Assembly: GCA_020631735.1 (NCBI GenBank)
Contig: CM036215.1
Span: forward strand, 14,534,346 to 14,598,345
Reading direction: 5' to 3'
Length of the DNA: 64,000 bases
Origin: Saccharum officinarum
Taxonomy: Eukaryota; Streptophyta; Magnoliopsida; Poales; Poaceae
In this document: in pieces, positions 37,384 to 52,450 of the stretch
Layout: each line of letters starts with the position of its first letter
Position numbering within the stretch: position 1 is the first letter of the stretch
Notes under the pieces: model-generated
Databases searched by the model: none
What the model was told of the DNA's origin: nothing
What the model saw: only the letters and a program-made list of their open reading frames with translations
Made by a program: the position numbers and the translations under genes

Positions 37384-38613
37384 CTACTCCTGTCCGGGAG
37401 TGGCGGGTGGTGTAGAAGGACCAGAAGTGGAAGCCTTGGGAGTGCCCTCCATGGCACGAAGCTCGTCGTTGGAATGGTGGATCCTCGCGACGTAAGTTAG
37501 AGCGTAGTCCAGCATCTCAGTCCTCGGAACCTCTGAGTATCCCTCAGTCGGGCAAGCCTTGGAGTTGAGCTTGGTGGCCTCAATGTGGAAAGGCTGTCTG
37601 CGCGGTTTCTTGCGCATCCCAGGTAAGAGGACGTCCTAGACCTTTCCGATCTCCTGGACACGCTTACGATCAGCGTCAATCCAAGCCTGACTGATGCGGT
37701 TCACCTTGTCCTGAAGATACTTTGTGCTCTTAATGTAGTGAACCAAGTGGTGCATGTTGTAGGTGGTGGTGACGGCAGCCTCCACAGCTAGCTTTTCCAT
37801 TGTGTTGCAATGGGCTTCTAGGGTAAGCTTCCTAAAGCCATGCTGCTTCTCCTTCTCATGGAGCTCTCTCAGGGTAAGCCTCTGACGCTCAATCCGATCC
37901 TCACACTCAAGCACCTTGGACTCAAGATAGTCATGGCGAAGCTCAGTCTCCCCAACCTTGTCCTTGAGATCGGCGATCTCCTTCCTAAGTGACTGCTCAC
38001 GGTTCTCATAGAAGGTCTTCATCCTATCATAGCCCATGCGCTCCTCCTCGAGCTTGCCGACCATCTCCCCCTCCTTGCGCTCCACCTTGAGGAACTCCTC
38101 GTCGCAACGGAACAGGAGGTCTCGGTAGCGGCGGTTCTGCATCTCTACATCCATGATGTAGCGATCCTGGGCGATGATGTACTGTGCGGAGGCCCTCAGA
38201 CAGGGGTCGACCTTGTCGCGCGCAGCACGATCTACATCAGTGATCTGTGGCTCTGAGAACCTATTCAGGTCCAGAGCGGCAGGTAGTAGGCGGTACGGTC
38301 CCGTCTTGAGGTAGTCGTGTGCGTCACGCATCACACTGCGAAGAGCTGTGCGTGAGACGGACTGTACGCATGAAGCAATAGAGTTCTCCACCTCCAGTGT
38401 CTCGAAGGCACGTAGTACGGGTACGAACTCACTGGCGGGGACCTTGAGGTGGACCATGATGTGGCCCTTGAACCTGTCGGGTCTAGGCTCACCCCGGCAC
38501 ACGTACTCGATCTGCTCTGTGGGAACACCTAGTGAGTCCAGCACGTCGTATAGGATCGTGGTGAACCCACGGTAGGCCAGTCCATCCACAGGGAGCTCGG
38601 CAATAGGGGCCAT
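37384..38613 (-). pseudogene. Extra ORF0 upstream of gag, coiled-coil protein, one nonsense codon
   Basis: An open frame of about 410 codons between the primer site and gag, starting at ATG 38613 directly after an acceptor-like TTTGCAG. Residues 1-100 look globular (GLAYRGFTTILYDVLDSLGV, a PRPDRFKGHIMVHLKVP block). Residues of about 155-275 are a charged heptad-rich coiled coil (KEGEMVGKLEEERMGYDRMK and on). A TAG at 37636-37638 interrupts it, after which the same frame continues to 37384. It resembles no gag or pol domain. Some long-LTR grass chromoviruses (the rice RIRE3 type) are described as carrying an ORF0 in this position; the match in placement is clear, sequence relatedness is my inference. 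Confidence 0.75.
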
Positions 38614-38921
38614 CTGCAAATTAACCGTAAGACGGAGTCAGTACCTTGTTGTGCATGTAGTAACTTGAGTATTTCAGAGTGAAACTTGATAAGACAAGGC
38701 GAATCACTGTAACTCAGAGTGATACTTGATGAATTCTTAGGTGATTCAGGGTGGAATGGAGCGATGTGATAGGTAAGGTAGAACGAAATGTAGGTAAGAG
38801 AGTGTGAAAATGAGATAAGCCGTGCATGAAAATGCAGCACGGTCGGTAATATAACCGAAAGTGTCAAGATCTTTCGTAAAACTATTGTCCAATCCTATGG
38901 GTCCGTCCTAGGGTCAGCATG

Positions 38922-38933
38922 GCTCTGGTACCA
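38922..38933 (-). promoter_or_regulatory. Primer binding site, initiator-Met tRNA type
   Basis: Minus strand TGGTACCAGAGC lies two bases after the LTR end. It differs by one base from the usual TGGTATCAGAGC complementary to initiator tRNA-Met, the common primer of this class. This sets 38936-43210 as the 5' LTR. Confidence 0.85.
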
Positions 38934-38935
38934 AC

Positions 38936-41900
38936 TAAAACATCCTTGATTTCCACGAAGGGAAATCCACAGAAACGAAGTGTAAAATGATGAAACATTC
39001 CATCAATTTACCCAAATCTCAGCGATACATAAAGTCATGCACGAATATCAGAGTACAATAGACAGATTTACATAATTTATTCTCTTCGCCTCGCAGGGCG
39101 GAACACACTTACACAAGCATATAAAACAGCATCCGACGTAGATAGCAGCGGAAAAGATCTTCTGGATCCAGCTTGAGCGTAGAACAGACCCTCTAATTCT
39201 CCCAATCATCGCCCTCGTAGTCGTACTCGGGCTCGGAACCTGTCAAAAATCTATCAGTACACTTGGTACTGGCCACGCATCGCCCACCCTATGATTGCAA
39301 TGCTTTGTGGAAAGTGGAATGCATCGGGAAAAGTAGAAATAGACCTACTTAGGCTGTGGGTTTCCTATGCAAGTAGTTAATATTTTAATAAGATATTCCT
39401 CAGTTTTTATCTCATCTTAGTCACACATTTTCCCAATCCCACCACACACAACACATCTCATCTCACTCTCTCTCTAGGCGACGAGATTGACTCCCGCTCA
39501 GATCTCGTCTCAACGGCCAAAGCCGGAATCCGACACAGAACCCGGGGGAAAGGTAGAAAGGACTCCTCTCATCTAATCAAGTGAAGCGTAGGTCATGGGA
39601 ATGTCCATATCCGCGGACGTGGCTATACGTATAGATCGATCAACTCTGCAGAGCGTGTACACCTGGTAATCCACAAGATCGCCATCCTCGACGATCCAAC
39701 TCGTCTAGGCTGATTCCAACTGCCTTCCAACCGGTATAGTACCACCCTACCACTCAGCCCTAGGCCACCCCGGCATCCACCGAAACGCTGAGACTGTGAG
39801 ACGTAGTACCGGGCCCCTAGGGTCATTACGCTGTCTTAGGAGGGTGTGGGTCCCTATGCCCGTACCTCCCTATACTATCACCTTCCAACCTAGTAGTAGT
39901 GGTACCACCATGGTCAGTCGGGTAATCGTCTCCCGCCCATCAGGAGCGAGTGGTGTGCACGAAGGTCCCATGGTTCCGGTTCTCAAGACATACCAGTCCT
40001 TAAGGTGACCAGACAGAATGTCTTCTCAAGGGGGAGACACCGTCTTCCCCGTGCCACAATAGCACCTCCACCAGGGATAACCAACACCCCAGTTCACCTC
40101 TCAAATATACCCGCCACAGGTATCTCTCGTGAGGGATGCCCAGGTCGCACCCCTCCAGCAAGACTTGCCCCAAAGACTTGTCGTAGGATCCTGTCCGATC
40201 GACTCAACCCTCACCACTCACCCAAGACGCATGCCAAGATCTCCCCAGTTCTTTAGTCAGGTTTATCAAGTTCTTGGCACTATGTGCCTTATACATATAC
40301 GTCTCTCTCTCACCGGCATCACATCACAGATATAATGCGAGTAAGAGCAAAAGCAGTAATATGTAACATGCGAGCATCTAACCTAACAGCAGGGTGAGTA
40401 GGAGTAAGGTTACGACAAGGTAAAAGGCTCAAAGTAAAGCATCTACCATGCAGCCTATCATCAATAATAAAGTACAAAAAATAAAGTGCTAGCAATTCTA
40501 TATTTGCATGCGTAATAGGTTCTACGGAGATGGGTGGGGCGTGGCACCTAGCAGGTCGTCACCTAAGTCCTCGCTGTAGTCGGGGTCGTACTCCTCAGTC
40601 GGCAGGTCCTCCGGCTCTGTTAAACGTAACGTAGAGCCGCATTAATGACTCATATAGAGGTGCACAAAGAAGCAACAGAAATTCAAAAGATCCAAATGCA
40701 CTCAAACATAAGCCTAAGATGTAGAGCTCATTTTAAGAAAAATTTAGAAACTGGTTTGGTATTTTTCTGAGTTGAAATGAATAAGTTATGAATTTCTAAA
40801 GATTAAATGATTTTCTAAAAAAGAAAAAGAAAAAGGAAAAAATCAGGCAGCGACACGTGTCACGCTCTGATTGGCCAAAACTGATCGAGTCACTGACAGG
40901 TGGGCCCGTTTGACTGGTCATCGGTCAACGGTCAATGGTCAACTCTGACCGGGCCGAGACCGGGCCTCGGTGGGCCTGGGCTGGGCCGGATATGGGCCGA
41001 ACTGGGCCGGGCTAGGCCCGCCACGTGTCAGACGCTGGTGCTGCCACGTCGCCCATTCAGATTCGCAAACGGGCTCGGGCTAGTGAGCTTGGCTCACGGT
41101 GGTCTCGTGCGGGCGGTCCACGATGGACCCGGTCCATCCCCTCCTCTCCCCTCTTGGCTCACGGTGCACCGAGTGCACCTAGCCGCTCCTCTCCTCTCTT
41201 GCTTGTTTCTTCTTTTCTCCGGCCGCGCTCTTCACCGGCGGCGAGCGACCGGGCTCATGCTTTGGAGTCTCACAGGCAGAGCTAGTAGGCTCTAAAGCAT
41301 CGCGTGATCCCATGGAACTTGATGGAGGGGTCATCGGTGCGGATTAAAGTGCTTAGAGGGCGTGTCTGCGGCGGTGGCGGCTCGGCCGGTGTGGTGAATG
41401 GCGGCGAGACTTCCATGGCCAACCTGAGGTTCAAATTGGCTCTGGGATCCTCAATTGGACTTCTCCGCGGGGTGCTAGGGCCGCTGTTGTCAACTCATCT
41501 ACGCGGTAGAGCACGCGTCCATGGTTGGGTGAGCGGTGGCTCTCCAGCACCTCCCCTGTTTCCCGGCCGCGCTCCCGTGCACGCTGCCGTCAGCATGGCA
41601 GCTACAAACGGCTTCCTCGGTGGCTCCTCTTCCCCTCCTTGATGCACACGGTGTGTCCCTTGCCAAGGCAAATCGATCTAGCTCCTTCCCTTCCCCTCTA
41701 CCGGCTTGGCTTGGAAGGAACAACCTCGACATGTCTTGGTCCGGCCATGGCGACCATGTGCGGAGCATCGGCATGCCGCGGCCGATACCGTGTCTATGTG
41801 CCTCGGCCAGGCCATCAAGCGTGCACACCACGTGTGCGTATGCGTGCGATCAACGCATGTGGGTCGTGGATTCTGCCTAGATGGTCCACGGAGCTAACCG

Positions 41901-43210
41901 GCTAGATGGTGCCGTGACGAGTTCAACCAGCGACGAGTGAGGTGGGATGGTGAGCTCACCGTAGGTGGCGATGGCGAAGGGATATCGGTGCAGGGCGAGT
42001 TGGAGCGGTGAAGAACGGTGGCCGTGCAGTGCAGTCCGGTGGTGGAGAGGAGGTCGGCGTCTCCTCCTCCGGTGCGCTCGAACGGTGGCGTCCGCTTCGG
42101 GTTCCCGGCTTCTTCCCTCTGCTTCTCCTTCTCTTCCCCCTTTTCTTTTCCTCCAGTGGTGTGGTGTGAGCCGTGTGCCACCAAGGCGGCAGCGAGTGGA
42201 GAGGGAGAGGCTAGGACGCCGGAGTCACCGTTTTATAGAGGAGCGTCCATGGCGCTCGGTGGACGGCGATAGAAGAGTTCGAGCCACGTGGCTGCAATCC
42301 AGGGGGCCTTGGCCAGGGTTAAGGGCAATTTGAGTAGTGGGGTTCGAATTGGTGATGATAAATCAGGGATTTGCAGGCGGTTGGGCAGTGCCAGGCTGTG
42401 GCAGTGCTCCTGCCACCATGGTGAGGTCACGCGCGCGCTAGGCATGGCGGGATGGTGTGTGTGTGCGGCTGTCGTGCGGGACCGGCTCAGTAGCTTGGCG
42501 CGCAAGGTGACCGGTAGGGGACAGGGGGAATCTCCCCTCGCCATTTGCGTGACCGTGTTTCCCCCTTTCGGTTTCGATTCGGCCGTGACAGAGGAACGAT
42601 GGGTGGGAGGATAGTGATGATGATCGGGCCCCAGCTGGCAGTGACCGAAGACGGGGGAGCGGCTTCCTCCCGGGCCGTCTCGGCTTTGGCTGGGCCGGTC
42701 GTCTCCGCGGCTCGTCGCGGTGGAATGGCCGCGGCTGCTGGGCTGGCCTGGCGAAGCGGCTAGGGTGAGCGGGCCGGATTCGGAAAATGGGCTTGGAGAG
42801 CTTTTCTCTTTTTCTAAATAAACTCCAAAGCTTTTCCATTTTATTTTCTTTTCTTCACAGATTTCTTTTGCTAAAAAAAATAAATAACTAAATAATTACC
42901 TCTTGGGTAAGCCCCAGTGGCGTCCACTAGAGGTCATTTGTGGTTCCAATTATTTGTCACGGTTATAATTACTCATTTATTTAATTTAAGCAAATAAATG
43001 TGACCATTTTTATTTAACAAAACAAAGAACATAAGAAGCAACTCATGAATATATAATTAAATGCAACATGTAATTAACTAGACTAGGTGCTACTTGTGCA
43101 GCTAGGGTTGGTTTCCTATATGTCACTCATCAAACATTGGTTATTATTTTTTTTTTAAAAAAAAATTTGTGGTTGTGATTTTTGTTTCCTGGAAATTCTA
43201 GGTTGTTACA
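38936..43210 (-). mobile_element. Tekay-like chromovirus LTR 3 (5' LTR)
   Basis: About 4.28 kb. On the minus strand it starts TGTAACAACC at 43210, flanked by the TSD GTTTG (43211-43215), and ends at 38936 next to the primer site. The terminal dinucleotide has decayed from CA to TA on the minus strand. The TATA box is at 42229-42242. Only one pair of GTTTG copies exists for the whole block, at 21209-21213 and 43211-43215. Confidence 0.92.
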
Positions 43211-43215
43211 GTTTG

Positions 43216-44051
43216 TGTGAGGAATAAATTATCAGCTGGTTAATAATCGATTCGAATCACCATCGTTCACTGGATAGTGAGCACTTGACTTGAGCTACTT
43301 CATCGTAGTAATATTGATGGAACACTTGGACAGTTATATGAAATATGATATAATGGAAGTTATTAATGATCATTGGTTATCATTACCTATTTAATTACAT
43401 GTTACTCTAGTACAGGTGCAAATGTAGTTGGTAGGTTAATAAAGATTAAACTTGATGCAAAGCTTTGGAAAGATTCTTTAAATGCTAAAACTGTCTTTTT
43501 GCAAATGAGTCAGCTACCCCACCAGAAAGTCTGTCATGATCCTTGGTGTCTTTTATTTTGGTTCTGTCGGGTAAGTCTAGCTGAGTACCTTCTTATACTC
43601 AGGGCTTTGTTCGCACTTGTTGCAGATGGGGAAATGTATTACGGCTACTGTATCAACTGCCTTTATCCTACAATAGGAGAAGCTTAGGACCATGGGCAAT
43701 GGTCATTCACTACACCTCGTCTGATGCTTTTATTGGAAGATGATCCCTAGCAGGCACTGTATTTTGAACTCTGTGTGCGTGTGTGATTTGAACTAAATGC
43801 TTCTGCTACTTTCATTTGAAACTGGTTTGTAATAACTATGTTTAAACTCCGATGTATTTGTGATGTGAATTTTTATGTAACTTGTGATGGTGACCGCTAA
43901 ACTTATTACGATCTTGGCTGGTATGTAAGTTGGTTTGAAATCCGTCACAATTTCACGAACTACCGGGTTATACGGGCTTAAGTTTGCTAAATCGTCTGCT
44001 CGGTGGATGATTTTCTTACTTAATCTCGTACAATTGGTCGGTTCTGTTACA
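43216..44051 (+). mobile_element. Family-X solo LTR, plus orientation, part 2
   Basis: Resumes after the second GTTTG (43211-43215). The joined reading GTGAGGTTTG|TGTGAGGAATAAA matches the uninterrupted minus copy at about 17410-17440. Ends CGGTTCTGTTACA at 44051, directly followed by CACCT. Confidence 0.82.
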
Positions 44052-44488
44052 CACCTTGAGCTGCTCCTCGGGCTCCTCGGGTACGACGACTGGATTCTCT
44101 GTTTGCGATCTTGTATGATGCAGGTGCGTAAGTGCTTATGCAAAAGGTGCATCAGATGAGATGCACTCGATGAATATGCTTGCATGCAAGGTAGATGAGC
44201 ATGATTTGCTTTAATGGATAGAGTATAGTACAATTCTTATACAAGGTAGTCCACATCATTCAAGAACATGTACTCTAAGTCCCGTCATCTACTGCATTCT
44301 CTTCGACTACTAACTATCCGGTAACCACACCTAAGTACCGCTACACTAATACTACAACCACTGTACTAACATGCCAAGTCAACACATCACATTGAAATGC
44401 TTCAAAGATACACCAAAACTTCACTAATTTCTCAAGCATGCATAGAGCAAGATTTACTTAAACCCTAATTAAAACTAGGTCTAAATAG
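44052..44488 (-). mobile_element. Family-X LTR, minus orientation, part 2
   Basis: Continues the minus LTR interrupted at 18138; CACCT stands on both sides of the insertion (18134-18138 and 44052-44056). Its sequence, inverted, matches 20130-20500 of the plus copy, including the acceptor-like region and the acidic coding stretch. It stops at 44488, where the Athila-type element begins; the rest of this LTR should lie beyond the right edge of the window. Confidence 0.8.
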
Positions 44489-46120
44489 TGTTGACACTTC
44501 TTAGCATCACTCGCGTTAGGTTGTCATCCCCAACATGACACCAAGAGTGTGGTTGTATTGTACTCATGCCACTTAACTATATAAAGATATTAAAGTATAT
44601 ATCTGCAAACGCACAAATAAATACACTCGTTGCAGCATTTCACCCAAGTTTATCCTAGGTATCGTTATTTATATTTAACCAAAGGAGAACAAACAGAGGG
44701 GCATATATTAATTAAAGGCTACTCTACACATGTGATATGAATATTCGAAATCACTATCCTTTACTCTCAACCAGGAATCAATCAAATAAAAAGAGATAAA
44801 ATATATGATAATCAGACCATTCAGATGATATTCTTTAGAGCAGTACTACTATAGCAAGTCATTGATCAGAATATAAAGTAAGAGAATAACTCCTAAGTAA
44901 CCCGTTAACTATTAGTCATAATCTACATTGATTAGTGCAATTATATCAGGCAATCATTGGCTAGGTTATCTCATATCCATAAATAAGGAACATCACCATT
45001 ACGAAACAGAGTAACAACTAAGTAATGATACCGTGTTCTACTAAGTTCTACACTCACGGAGTGGACTACAAAGAACTCAATAGGAATGTCACACCCGCGA
45101 TCTACCACATGGCCCAGAGTATAGAGTGCATTTGCAGGTAAACAATGTATAAGTACCACACTTACACAATGTTGACCACCCACCCATGACTCAATAAGGT
45201 GAGTGCTTTGCAAACATGTGTATAAATATAATGATAAACTATCTATGCCAAATATATAATCAAAGCAGACTAATCTCATAATAATCAAGGATATAATATA
45301 GATTAAGAACAAGATCATATCTAATGTATCAAGAATAATGATCAAGAACAATGAACTAGAACTAGACAATGTTGAACTAGAACAATTACGAACTAGAACA
45401 TAAACAATTAGAACATGAAGAACTAGAACATGAACTAGATCAAGAACTAGAAAAACTGATAAACTAGATGAATATCTGAAGAACAATGTTGATACAAGAG
45501 AGAAGAACTGGATTTACCAAGCTCCTCTTGACTAGATTTGGAGCCCAAGGCTGCTTGACTCCTCTAATTCTAATTCTAATCTAGCTATGCCTAGATCTAA
45601 TGGAGCTCTATGGAGATGAGAGTTGCTGGTTGGTCTTCTGCTTTCTGGTTGATGATAGATTGAATGAATTTCCCTTTGGAGGGGGGGTCTGGGGCCTCAT
45701 TTATATAGCCCAGAGCATGGAACCGTGGCCCTTGGATCAAACCGACCTTCACGTAGGGTTAGGATGCATTCTTGGAGGCTCTTGAAGTAGCTTACAAAGG
45801 AAGGAGCCGAGGGGTGATGGCCAGGGGCTGGTCGGCCCCACCTAGCGGCGCCTCGTGGTGGACCTCCTCGTGGAGTCCTCTAGTGTCCTCTAGAAGCCTC
45901 TTGCGTATTCATGACGTGGAGCTTAGGCCGATTAATGTGGGTTCCTTCTCGTGGAAGATATCAATTCCTAAATTATTATGATAACCCCCTGCAAAATATA
46001 GATTCACCAAAACTCGTGGAATTTCGTTAGTTGACACCCTAAACCTATGTTGGTGATAATTTATTAGCACTTTATATATTTATTTTAACCCTTTATTATG
46101 GTAGATAACCATCGTCAACA
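44489..46120 (-). mobile_element. Athila-type LTR, left copy (3' LTR)
   Basis: 1632 bp, in plus reading TGTTGACACTTC...CCATCGTCAACA, so the ends are TGTTGAC/GTCAACA. Repeats from 60556 rightward. A TATA box on the minus strand (GGCTATATAAATGAG, 45696-45710) sets the direction. The stretch 45300-45480 is a loose minisatellite of GAACTAGAAC words. The left flank is family-X LTR; the right flank on the minus strand (GGGAGT before the LTR) is the presumed polypurine tract. Confidence 0.88.
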
Positions 46121-48084
<1,964 letters not shown>

Positions 48085-50596
48085 ACTATGCTAAATAGTA
48101 CCCTGGGTACTAAATAATATTCAGTACCCGACCCCTCCAGGTTCCTCCTGCTCTCGGACGCCCCGCCCCGCAGGCCACGCGCGCCTCCAGAAGCGATGGT
48201 TTTCGATTTTTTTTCCTTCCGTGACTATTTCTAGTCGATTTTTTTTTGTTTCCATCTGTTTTTTGTGTTTCTGACTGATTTTTTTTGTGTGTTTCTGGCC
48301 AATTTTTTTTTCTTTTGTGCCTGTTGCCCATTCACGCCTATGTGTTTCCGTCGATATTTATAGTTTTTTTGTGTTTCCTATTGATTTTTTTTTGCTTTCT
48401 AGCTGGTTTTTGTCATTTTTCCCCGCTAGGCCTCCAGGGATGCATATACTTGGCCGTTTTTTTTCTTTCTATGCCAGGTTCCTTGTGATGAATCACTTGT
48501 CAACAATAATAATTAATTAACAAAACTATAAATATTATTTTAATTTGATCAGTACAAACATATATTGTCAACAATAATAGTACGTGATGCTAATCACAAA
48601 TAGTATTATTTGGTTTGTTATCATAGTTATTACAAAGAATCTGCAGGCATACTCTTTGGGACAACTTGAACCAAAAACTGTAGCGAAGAGGCAAGAAAGT
48701 AGATGATTTATGAATTCCACCGCTTGATTCTTAAAAAAAACGCTCCACAGCTTGATCACCACGAGGAGATTGGATCCCCCGAAGGTGCAGATACACTCAT
48801 TTGTTTTTGAAGACCTGCAATGATGATGCACAGGCATCCAAGTGCTTTCTTCTGATGAACTGAAATCTGCATCATTGAGGGCTCTTTGGATGTCATTTGT
48901 AGTTTGCAACAATACAACACAGCTTTTCTGGATGATGGCCTGTTATCATGAATATTTTCCTATCTAATTATAGGTCCCCATTCAGTCATTCACCAAACAC
49001 TTGGGATGCTGCAAACATTGACCTTCATTTGCATAGCACCCAGACCCAACTTGTTAACACATCCATTTAAGTACACAGGCATTATGACAGTTGCATCTTA
49101 AAAAACCTGCAATAAAAGAAACATGTATAAATTCATGCTTGTCTCAGAGACAAATTCAATAGTCAATAAAAGCTAAAAAACATTAGTCTTAATTTGCAAT
49201 GCTTGGATGCTAGATTTCAATCAATTTGACCAACTCTATCATGATGATGATCAAGTTTAAGTCGTAATTAGCAATGCTTATGCATCGAGCAAAAGAAGAG
49301 ATACTTTCCGACAATTAGTAACTGGTTGAAGTCTTTACAATAGTTTGTGCTCATGATTTTTCTTTTCTTTCTTTTTTCTTGTAAATAACAACTAGCAGGG
49401 AACTGCCCCTACTATTATTTGAAAAAAAATGCCTCGATAGGCATGCTGAAATGCTTCATAACTAGTCAAAAATGGCAATTAATAATGCTAAAGTGTCAAA
49501 ACTATCACAACCAAGTATGTTGCACAGCAGAAGCATATAGAACCTTCAAGTTGAGCAGTCACATGCTGTTGCTCGTTAAAGGAGGAGCTTATGACAAAGG
49601 GTCATTGATCAGCACACAAAAATTAGTAGTGGAAATAAACATAGAAAGGAAGAAAAATTAGGATAGGAAGATAAGAAAAGAAAGCCGAATCAATCCTATT
49701 AGACATTTTAGAAATTACCAATTACAAACATCAATGATTTCAAGTATAGTCAACCATAAAACTCCATTAGTTGAAGTCAGAGATTCATAAAGAATCCTAA
49801 AGAATTCCAAACACAAACATCCATGTGCAAGATTCAAAAGTCTTTAGCTTCTGATAAAAGTGGTGACATGAATGGTTTCACTGGCATGTGGCAACCATCT
49901 CCACTGAATGAATTTCATCAAATAATAGCATATAACAGCCACATCAAAAAGATAAAAGGCATTCTAAGGCACTGTTGGTCCAAAACATCGCCGTATGTAA
50001 AATCAAAACTATTGTTCAATGGTAGTTCATATGTTGGGAACAACACTGAGAATGGAGGCATTCGAACTAATGAAAATCAAACATTTGTCTACCTTCAGGC
50101 CATGGCATATCAAATTAAAATTTAGTATAGTGGGAGAGTCGCCCAACTAGCAAATAATTATGTATACATGGTAGTGTTGTATATATACACAAAAAGAAAT
50201 AAATGTTTCTATTGGAGGTAATATTAATGTCCAAGCTACCTGGAATCAAGATTAGAAATATTCAGACTATAGTAGAACAGCATGGCAAACTGTGGCATCT
50301 GACCGAGCATCATTTCCTAACCAAAAAAGTAGAATCAAGGACATTTGTTGAAATAGGAAGACAACTACCAAATAGAATCATTTAAGATCACAACAAAATT
50401 AAATGCACGGATACAGTATAAATGTAGTGTCATACAACTAAATAATTATCCAAATTATCTAAATAAATCTATAGGTACAATTTATCCTGCTGGGAAAATG
50501 AATAGACCACATAGTTGGATACACAATAATGCACATACAGAAAAATGAAGAAATATAGGAGCTTGGGTGAGAAAGACCCATGTCTCATCATTGTCT

Positions 50597-50720
50597 TTTT
50601 TTTCGAGAACGAGATTAGCACATGTTACATTAAGGATGAATTAAGTGTACAGCGCCCTTAATCACGCTCACACCACGGTGAGCTGCAATTCTAATTGAAA
50701 CTATAATAAGCATGTCTTGG
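50597..50720 (-). mobile_element. Possible LINE/SINE 3' tail
   Basis: On the minus strand the sequence ends GCTAATCTCGTTCTCGAAAAAAAAG, reminiscent of the TTCGAGAAAA tail of the LINE remnants near 4477 and 12050. No target duplication found. Confidence 0.35.
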
Positions 50721-52390
50721 GTAGCAAGCTCATATTTGCACCCGTGTGAAACAAAATTTCAGTTTGTTATGGTGGTTGACATGGTTTGTATGGATGGGTC
50801 GCCGATCATGATTTGCTGTTGCAACCATGTCGGCCAAGTTACCAGCGAAATCATGCTCTAGTTTTTTTTTGTCTATAATATATAACCTTACTCTGTTTTC
50901 TATCTCAGAAATCTCACTTTTTACTTGAAAAAATGATGCTTCATTAACCAGCCCGCTACCAATTATTAGCCAAACAGCCACACAAACAAATCAGTAATAG
51001 TAGAAGAAGCTACCTATGTGAGTAATCATGGGGAGTAGATGGAGGATGCTTTGATGGCGAGCGCCTGGGATCTGCTCAAAAAACAAATGGAGAGAAAAGA
51101 GGATAAATATAGCTGATAAAACTATTAGCTCTAGTACATGATGTACACCTCTATTTTATTCTAGGCTAAAAAGAACTTTCACAATTCAAGATCTAATGCA
51201 GGTATCATGTTTGATTACTGATTAGATTCACAAATTGATGAAAGATTGCATGAAAAAAATGAAGAGACATATATGTTACTATACACTGAGATGCCATGTA
51301 AAACAGGGGAAGAATATTCAAAAAGAACTGCTAGCACACTAGTTGGCAATACCCTGATTTTTCTACACGCATGTATGTACAATCAAGCCAATATATTAAT
51401 GGATCCAAACCAGATGCAAGCATATGCGAATAGGGATGCAATCTAAGCTATGTTTCCAATCTCATTAATTTACTCTGTTTTTTATCTTACAAGTCTAGCT
51501 TTTTTTTAAAGTTGCCTGATTAATTAGCCTACAATACGACCATCACAATATCACTTCAAAAACCCCGCATTACTAATACTGCAAGTCGCCTACATAGTTC
51601 TACTAGCAGGAAAAAAATCTAGGCAAGCCCTGTGTATCACTTCAAAAGCTACCCATTCTGAACTGTTGGACCAATATGATTGAAAGCATGCACTTTTGAC
51701 TTGTCTATATAAAGGCACTGATCAAAATGGCCTTCTAGGGAGCTTGTGTTTCTCTCTTATGGATTACAGTTTCTACTATTTGAAGACTTATACAGCGAGG
51801 GCAAAACAAGTAAATACTATTCCTAGTATTACTATCAGTTCCAGCTTCTTATCATTGAGCCATTGTTTGCAAAAAATTAAAATAATGTTGTCTGGTTTGT
51901 CACATAAAACCTCATTAATTGTAATTGCAAGATATCTATTTCTGGATGTAATGCAAGTATAAAAGACGTCACTGTAAGATATGTATTGAAGTACTTCTCT
52001 CTGATATGGCTAGACTCAGAATGCCTCATTTCTGTAATGCAAGCCCTAACAAATTAAGAGTTCAACTATGTACTCCCAACAAAAAATCTAAATTGTTCAG
52101 TGAAAATATAGAACAAGGGTGTAGCTGAGTGAGAGCATGTTGGAAATCACAGCTGCAATTATCAGTCTATCAAATACAATTTGAAAAGAGACAAAGGGCT
52201 TGAATCTATGAAAGCCTAGTGAACATACAACATTCTTTAGAGTTGTGCTTCAATTAGCTTAACAATTGAGGATGAAATTTGGCAGAAATAATCTGTATGG
52301 TTGCTGCACTGCTTTTCCCAAAATAAGAGCAGCAGAACAAGCTGTGCCTAGCACTATCATGCTAGCGCAAAGAGTAAACCCAGAGGCGCC

Positions 52391-52450
52391 GCCACCATGG
52401 GGGCGGAGATGCCACCATGGGGGTGGAGATGCCACCATGGGGATGGAGAT
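52391..52450 (+). repeat. Three tandem 20-bp units
   Basis: GCCACCATGGGGGCGGAGAT is repeated three times with one or two changes. It lies in the GC-rich module of the TIR element. Confidence 0.9.

Noticed and set aside
45300..45480. Possible CRISPR-like array of GAACTAGAAC words
   Set aside because: Spacing is irregular, there are no unique spacers, and it lies in a plant LTR; it is a degenerate minisatellite.
44971..45486. 171-codon hydrophobic frame in the Athila LTR, with a similar 177-codon frame at 61028-61561
   Set aside because: It is low-complexity, produced largely by GAACTAGAAC-type repeats, and an 8-base indel changes its C-terminus between the two LTRs. LTR pairs are expected to share such frames by descent.
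49419..50125. Two plus-strand frames of 80-100 codons in the TIR element
   Set aside because: AT-rich, no domain or splice context I can support; left as unassigned filler.
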